Below, in pieces: positions 6,105 through 9,998 of a stretch of DNA of 9,998 nucleotides. The stretch is taken from the NCBI GenBank assembly GCA_024684065.1, contig JAIKXO010000230.1:1-9998 (forward strand). The letters run 5' to 3'. Source of the DNA: Lachnospiraceae bacterium (GTDB taxonomy: Bacteria; Bacillota_A; Clostridia; Lachnospirales; Lachnospiraceae). The position numbers and the translations under genes are program-made. The notes under the pieces are model-generated. The model did no database searches. It saw nothing but the letters and a program-made list of their open reading frames with translations, and was not told the DNA's origin. Every line of letters begins with the position of its first letter. Position 1 is the first letter of the stretch.

Positions 6105-7373
6105 TTACTGAATTGAGTCTGAAATGCTGAATATTGAGTCGAATCCTGTCTGTCCGAGTATCTCCTTCACTGTCTCGTTGACCGATCTCAAAACAACTCC
6201 CCTTTCGCATGCCTTATGCATTATCAGGAGAACACGCAGACCCGCGGAAGAGATATAATCCAATGCTCCGCAGTCGGCTTCGACTTCATTTATCGTATTC
6301 TCACCGGCTGTCTTTTCATAAAATGCAAGCAGCCCCGGCGCGGTCAGTGTATCAAGCCTTCCAAACAGCCTGATCGTCAGTTTTTCACCTGTAATATCCG
6401 CCTTCAGATCAAAATTCTCGCCCCCTGCTTCGGAAGCATCTATCGATCTTCCCTCCAAAGGGGTGACCTTCCAATAGGCAAATTTAGTTAAAGCCTGGCC
6501 GACCGCCTCCTTCTGCTGATCCGATAACCTTTCCATGCTTTTCAGATCGGGTATATTTTCTGAAACGATCATCCTCTCCGCTTTCAGTCCATGCCGGGCA
6601 AGAAATCCCATCGCATTACGGATTCCCTCCTCTCCGCTTCGCGGATTAGCGACAAGTGTCCTGGAAACAACCGGAACATCCGATTTGTCCTCAGCCCTTT
6701 TCTGGCCCCTGAGCATAATCTCCATAAAACTGTCTCCATAGATCGCCTGTGATGAAAGTACATATTGTACAGCCGTCTCCGGATCTGCCGTGATCCAGCA
6801 CCCGCCGTGCTTGTCCAGAAGGCGCCGGATATTATCGCAAAGCTGGCCGGCCTCTGAATCTGTAAAATACATAAGCAAACCCTCTGTTGTGATACACAGT
6901 TCACCGGGGATCCCGTCAAGAGCTTTTTCCAGTGATTCATAATTTGTTGCATCAACGCCCTCAAAGCGGACGAGCTGTTTTTTGTCTTCATCGATCAGCG
7001 ATGTGATAACAGGCTTAGCCTCGGAAATGGCACCCGGAAGATCGAGCCCGACAAATCCAAGCCCTTTGCGCGAAAACTCAATGGCTCTGGGAGTATAACC
7101 ACAGGGAAGGTCAACCTCGGTAAATCCTGTCTTCTCCGCTATAGCTCCCATTGTGCGGTAACGGGTCTCCAGAACAAATGCGTTGCATAATAGCTCCGGT
7201 TCGGAAACATCTCCCTGGGTGCTCTCCTCCGTCAGGCCCAGCTTATCTGCAATATTCCGCGCGTTTTCATCACCGGTATAAGCGAGCTGGAATAATGTCA
7301 TTTTTGCAGTGTTGAACACGGGGTTTATACGTTCCAATAAATTCTGATCGACCTCCAGTTGCGAAAGATCCAT
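6105..7373 (-). CDS. SAM-dependent methyltransferase (LCM-like) fused to a C-terminal STAS domain, copy B
   Basis: A 422-residue paralogue of copy A with the same layout. The methyltransferase part carries VDLPCGYTPRA (87-97), GLDLP (109-113), GVDATNY (139-145), TEGLLMYF (163-170; close to the LCM-family signature) and GGCWITAD (190-197). The STAS domain (about 322-418) has FGRLDTLTAPG (337-347) and LDYISSAGLRVLL (371-383), with S376 at the SpoIIAA phospho-serine position. I chose the ATG at 7373, which has AGGAG at 6 nt spacing and aligns with the start of copy A. An in-frame ATG at 7415 adds 14 residues (beginning MCWLSVRG) and has its own AGAGG with 7 nt spacing, so it cannot be excluded. 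The kinase gene stops at 7431, 57 bases before the chosen start, so the gene is probably cotranscribed with the acid-sugar genes. The methyl acceptor is unknown. Confidence 0.85.
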   Translation of the reverse strand: MDLSQLEVDQNLLERINPVFNTAKMTLFQLAYTGDENARNIADKLGLTEESTQGDVSEPELLCNAFVLETRYRTMGAIAEKTGFTEVDLPCGYTPRAIEFSRKGLGFVGLDLPGAISEAKPVITSLIDEDKKQLVRFEGVDATNYESLEKALDGIPGELCITTEGLLMYFTDSEAGQLCDNIRRLLDKHGGCWITADPETAVQYVLSSQAIYGDSFMEIMLRGQKRAEDKSDVPVVSRTLVANPRSGEEGIRNAMGFLARHGLKAERMIVSENIPDLKSMERLSDQQKEAVGQALTKFAYWKVTPLEGRSIDASEAGGENFDLKADITGEKLTIRLFGRLDTLTAPGLLAFYEKTAGENTINEVEADCGALDYISSAGLRVLLIMHKACERGVVLRSVNETVKEILGQTGFDSIFSISDSIQ

Positions 7374-7379
7374 ACCGGT

Positions 7380-7384
7380 CTCCT
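7380..7384 (-). promoter_or_regulatory. Ribosome binding site that favours the internal start of methyltransferase-STAS copy B
   Basis: The minus strand reads AAAGGAGA with AGGAG at 7380-7384, 6 nt ahead of the ATG at 7371-7373. The competing site for the upstream ATG (7413-7415) is AGAGG at 7423-7427, a weaker match. Confidence 0.6.
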
Positions 7385-7430
7385 TTCTGCTGCCTCTTAC
7401 AGACAGCCAGCACATTAATTATCCTCTTTT

Positions 7431-8714
7431 TTATTCCTTATGCCGCCGGGCTCCTGTATCTTTACGAAAAGCAGTGTCCATCAGGTGCCGCAGCCTGATA
7501 AGCAGTTCTTCGTCTCCAAAGCCCCCCGATTTACTGATGAGCTGCTTCTTTCTCCCTTCCGAAATGTATGATGAGAGGACAACACCGGGGAACAGCTCCT
7601 TTACCGGTCTCAGCTCTCTGCATCCGATGCTCCTCATGCATGCGGAAAGAGTATCTCCTCCGATTATCATTATCGTTCCGTCAAATATCTTCTCCGCCTC
7701 TGAAAACATTTGCGCAAGGTATGTCGAAACACCACGGTCCGGATCTGAGTGGCGATCTGAGTGGCAAGGGCTGCATGCCGGGGTATGATTCTTTATGCCG
7801 CTGCTGTCTATCATCATCCACTTATCGTTAAATGACAGTCCTTTCTTTTTCCCGCAGAGGTTTTCAGGCAGCGCTTCCGGGCGGATCCTTCTGAATCCCT
7901 TTTTTTCGGCATAGTCAAGCTGCCTGAGGGTTACGGGGTTGAGACTTCCGGATATTACGAGCATACTGTTTTTTATATCAGGCATTTCAGACGGAGCTTC
8001 TTTTTTAAGATCAAGGAGTTCGGGCAAAAATGCGGCAAACCCCGCGCAGCCTGCTGATACAGATAATGCCCCTGCCCGTTTCAGCTTCAGGCCTGCCTTT
8101 CTCAGTTCCCGGTCGCTCCTTGCATCCATCAAAAGTATCCTGCGTAAAGCTTCTGAATCCACATCCCGGTTACCGGGTGAAAAGTCAGCTTCGCATTTCT
8201 TTATGACCGGAATCTCTGTCTGTTGTCCTATCAGCTTCTTTATATCCGATTCCTTTACCGGGTTAAAAGGGTCGCTGCCGAATACGCTCTGAGATACCGG
8301 CAGCCCATCGATGAACTGGCATCCGTTTATAGTCAGACGGTTCATGGCAGGGTAGGCAGGCAGGAAGGCAAGGGTGGCAGCCCCGCCCGCATCTAAAGCG
8401 GCGCCAAGCTCCGCGCCGATATTACCCCTCAGTGCAGAATCGGTCTTTTTGTATACATATTCTATGCCGGCCTGTTTACCCAGGGAAACTGCCCTGTATA
8501 CGGCTTTATAGGCATCATCCGGGGTAAGGTGCCTTGTTTCGCATACCGCCACAAGGACCTGGGCATTTACCTCCGTCAGGGTTTCCCGAACACAGGCATC
8601 CGGATCAACACATACGGAAATACCCTGTTTAGCCAGCTGTACTCCGGAATCAAGGCCCCCGGTAAGGTCATCCGCAACGATCAACAGTTTTGTATTCATC
8701 GAAATCTTCCCCAT
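7431..8714 (-). CDS. Four-carbon acid-sugar kinase, DUF1537 family (threonate/erythronate kinase type)
   Basis: The protein shows the full DUF1537 (OtnK/DtnK) pattern. The N-terminal domain carries VADDLTGGLDSG (13-24), VYKKTDSALRGNIGAEL (87-103) and FLPAYPAMNRLTINGC (117-132); the C-terminal nucleotide-binding domain carries VISGSLNP (253-260), IIGGDTLSACM (350-360) and SKSGGFGDEELL (394-405). Characterised relatives phosphorylate D-threonate, L-threonate or D-erythronate at C4 using ATP in the cytoplasm. The PdxA2-type dehydrogenase 33 bases upstream is the usual next enzyme. Length (427) is normal. A 12-bp tandem duplication near residues 317-324 adds a short HSDRHSDP insertion in a variable loop. 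The start is uncertain: the ATG at 8714 lacks a clear ribosome binding site, while the sixth codon (ATG, 8699) has GGGGA upstream and better matches the short N-terminus of relatives. Which acid is used cannot be decided here. Confidence 0.9.
   Translation of the reverse strand: MGKISMNTKLLIVADDLTGGLDSGVQLAKQGISVCVDPDACVRETLTEVNAQVLVAVCETRHLTPDDAYKAVYRAVSLGKQAGIEYVYKKTDSALRGNIGAELGAALDAGGAATLAFLPAYPAMNRLTINGCQFIDGLPVSQSVFGSDPFNPVKESDIKKLIGQQTEIPVIKKCEADFSPGNRDVDSEALRRILLMDARSDRELRKAGLKLKRAGALSVSAGCAGFAAFLPELLDLKKEAPSEMPDIKNSMLVISGSLNPVTLRQLDYAEKKGFRRIRPEALPENLCGKKKGLSFNDKWMMIDSSGIKNHTPACSPCHSDRHSDPDRGVSTYLAQMFSEAEKIFDGTIMIIGGDTLSACMRSIGCRELRPVKELFPGVVLSSYISEGRKKQLISKSGGFGDEELLIRLRHLMDTAFRKDTGARRHKE
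7742..7765. repeat. Perfect 12-bp tandem duplication inside the acid-sugar kinase gene
   Basis: GATCTGAGTGGC occurs twice head to tail (7742-7753 and 7754-7765). It keeps frame and encodes HSDR-HSDP in the kinase, next to a Cys-Ser-Pro-Cys stretch, in the region between the N- and C-terminal domains. It looks like replication slippage. Confidence 0.9.
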
Positions 8715-8747
8715 GGTCCGCTATGAATGCAGAAAAACAGATGCATT

Positions 8748-9830
8748 TCATGACTCATCGGGCTGACCGTCCGGAAATCTTTTGCCTGCAAGCCTTGAGG
8801 CATATAAAATGGCATTTTTAAGACTTGAATGATCCGCAGTCCCGAGCCCTGCCTGGTCAAAAGCCGTGCCATGATCGACAGAGACGCGTATGATCGGAAG
8901 TCCGAGGGTTATATTGACCCCTTCCACCGATTTCCATCCTCCTGCTTTTTGATCATATACAAAACCTGTCAGTTTAAGAGGGATATGCCCCTGATCGTGG
9001 TACATCGCCACGACAATATCATAAAAACCGCCTCTGGCCTTGGAGAACACGGTATCGGGAGGGACGGGGCCGTCTGCGTCTATTCCTTCTGCCATTGCTT
9101 CCTTTATCGCAGGGATTATCTCTTCGATCTCCTCCCTTCCGAAGAGGCCGTTTTCACCGCTATGCGGATTCAGGCCCGAAACGCCTATGCGCGGCTTTTC
9201 AATGCCAAGATCACGGCAGGTCTGCCAGGCTATGCGGATAACCTTGAGTACCCTGTCTTTTTTTACAAGATCGCAGGCATCCCTGAGAGAAACATGAGTG
9301 GAAACATGCACTACTCTGAGATCTCCGTGCGCTAACATCATTGTGTAGTTTTTTGTGTTCGTATATTCAGCGTAAATTTCGGTATGCCCCGCATAATGAT
9401 GTCCGGCCAGATTGATGGCTTCCTTATTAAGGGCATTGGTGACAGTACCGTCAGCCTTTTCGGCCATTGCCAGATGAATGGCTTTTTCTACATAGCGAAA
9501 AGCGGCCTCCCCTGCTTCCCTTGATACTCTGCCGACTGGCAGAGTATTTGGGTCAACGAGCCCCATATCAATAACATCTATCACTCCATATTTATATTCT
9601 GCCTCTTCCGGGGAATCTATGCTGTTTATGTTAAGGCCCGGTAAGCCGGTGATCTTTATGGCTTTCTCCAGCATGCACGCATCTCCGACAACAAGGGGCC
9701 TGCAGATCTCATAGGTTTCCTTTTCAGCCAGAGCTTTTACGGTGATCTCCGGGCCGATGGAGGCAGGATCGCCCATTGTTATGGCAATAACGGGCTTTTG
9801 AGTATCAGATTGTTTCCTGTTCACATTCAT
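8748..9830 (-). CDS. pdxA2: PdxA2-type 4-phospho-acid dehydrogenase (D-threonate/erythronate 4-phosphate dehydrogenase, PdxA family)
   Basis: A 360-residue PdxA-family NAD-dependent dehydrogenase. It has ITMGDPASIGPEI (17-29), GTVTNALNKEAI (128-139), GHTE (148-151, substrate phosphate contact in PdxA), and the three metal-binding histidines by alignment with E. coli PdxA: H179 (STHVSL), H223 (GLNPHSGENGLFGREE) and H278 (MYHDQGHIPLK). The C-terminus has the SVDHGTAFDQAGLGTADHSS stretch. True PdxA makes a pyridoxal phosphate precursor, but the neighbouring DUF1537 kinase marks this as the PdxA2 branch, in which the 4-phosphorylated C4 sugar acid is oxidised and decarboxylated to dihydroxyacetone phosphate. 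GGAGGAAGGAG precedes the ATG at 9830, and a good promoter lies about 75 bases upstream, so this is the first gene of the operon. A role in vitamin B6 synthesis is the less likely alternative. Confidence 0.9.
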   Translation of the reverse strand: MNVNRKQSDTQKPVIAITMGDPASIGPEITVKALAEKETYEICRPLVVGDACMLEKAIKITGLPGLNINSIDSPEEAEYKYGVIDVIDMGLVDPNTLPVGRVSREAGEAAFRYVEKAIHLAMAEKADGTVTNALNKEAINLAGHHYAGHTEIYAEYTNTKNYTMMLAHGDLRVVHVSTHVSLRDACDLVKKDRVLKVIRIAWQTCRDLGIEKPRIGVSGLNPHSGENGLFGREEIEEIIPAIKEAMAEGIDADGPVPPDTVFSKARGGFYDIVVAMYHDQGHIPLKLTGFVYDQKAGGWKSVEGVNITLGLPIIRVSVDHGTAFDQAGLGTADHSSLKNAILYASRLAGKRFPDGQPDES

Positions 9831-9901
9831 TTGTCTCCTTCCTCCGGCAGTTCCCTGGCCAAAAGCTTCCCGATCCGCATCAAATGTTTATTGTAAAATG
9901 C

Positions 9902-9930
9902 AGTATATTATATAAGGCATCATTCGTCAA
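9902..9930 (-). promoter_or_regulatory. Sigma-A promoter of the pdxA2/acid-sugar kinase operon
   Basis: On the minus strand TTGACG (9925-9930) and TATACT (9902-9907) are separated by exactly 17 nt. The leader from here to the start codon is about 70 bases and has no evident riboswitch. Confidence 0.8.
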
Positions 9931-9998
9931 AGGAAATATGGATTATCATGGATAAGGATACGCGCTCAGAAATGATAAGACAGCTTCAGATTTATTAG

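Noticed and set aside
7374..7415. Fourteen-residue N-terminal extension of methyltransferase-STAS copy B
   Set aside because: The upstream ATG has a usable AGAGG site, but the better AGGAG and the alignment with copy A favour the start at 7373. I kept the extension as an alternative only.
9948..9998. Short plus-strand reading frame (16 codons, beginning MDKDTRSEM) divergent from pdxA2
   Set aside because: The N-terminus vaguely recalls a DeoR-type regulator, which would suit an acid-sugar operon, but the frame ends at a TAG in the last three bases of the window. An AAAGGA lies 13 nt away, too far for this ATG and better placed for another ATG (9938) that stops after five codons. There is not enough sequence to call a gene.

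Overview
The window is a moderate-GC bacterial segment in which every recognisable gene lies on the minus strand, so the genes read from right to left. Strong AGGAGG-type ribosome binding sites, compact operons, a rubredoxin-containing protein, Isf-like and nitroreductase flavoproteins, and the architecture of the PEP/pyruvate-binding protein at the left edge point to an anaerobic Firmicute. I infer a clostridial and probably Lachnospiraceae-like organism. No tRNA, rRNA, CRISPR array, transposase or phage gene was seen.

Right part (about 9930 down to 6105): a well-formed sigma-A promoter (TTGACG, 17 nt, TATACT) drives a PdxA2-type 4-phospho-acid dehydrogenase. It is followed 33 bases later by a DUF1537 four-carbon acid-sugar kinase. 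Together they make the core of a threonate/erythronate-type route: the kinase phosphorylates the C4 acid and the dehydrogenase oxidises and decarboxylates it to dihydroxyacetone phosphate. Directly behind the kinase comes the first of two paralogous proteins that fuse an LCM-like SAM methyltransferase to a C-terminal STAS (anti-sigma-factor-antagonist) domain.

Middle (6104 to 3730): a perfect 13-bp inverted repeat separates the two methyltransferase-STAS genes and lies just ahead of the second one. Then comes an exported ankyrin-repeat protein. The methyltransferase-STAS pair is the least explained and most interesting part of the window. Both copies keep the serine that is phosphorylated in SpoIIAA/RsbV-type STAS domains, but no anti-sigma kinase, PP2C phosphatase or sigma factor is visible nearby.

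Left part (3602 to 1445): an extended -10 promoter precedes a three-gene redox operon: a metallo-beta-lactamase hydrolase with a C-terminal rubredoxin, an Isf-like/NADPH-dependent FMN reductase with clustered cysteines, and a small nitroreductase that overlaps the preceding gene by 23 bases. A strong terminator follows. It suggests a small electron-transfer or detoxification module of an anaerobe.

Left edge (1329 to 84): a protein with the N-terminal half of a long PEP/pyruvate-binding (PPDK-like) protein stops abruptly just after the glycine-rich start of the ATP-grasp region. A short open stretch in the +1 frame continues to a second stop and then to a good terminator. I read this as a gene remnant with an internal deletion. 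No stretch over 300 bases lacks a gene; the larger gaps (3563-3729 and 4636-4806) hold leader sequence and weak hairpins only.
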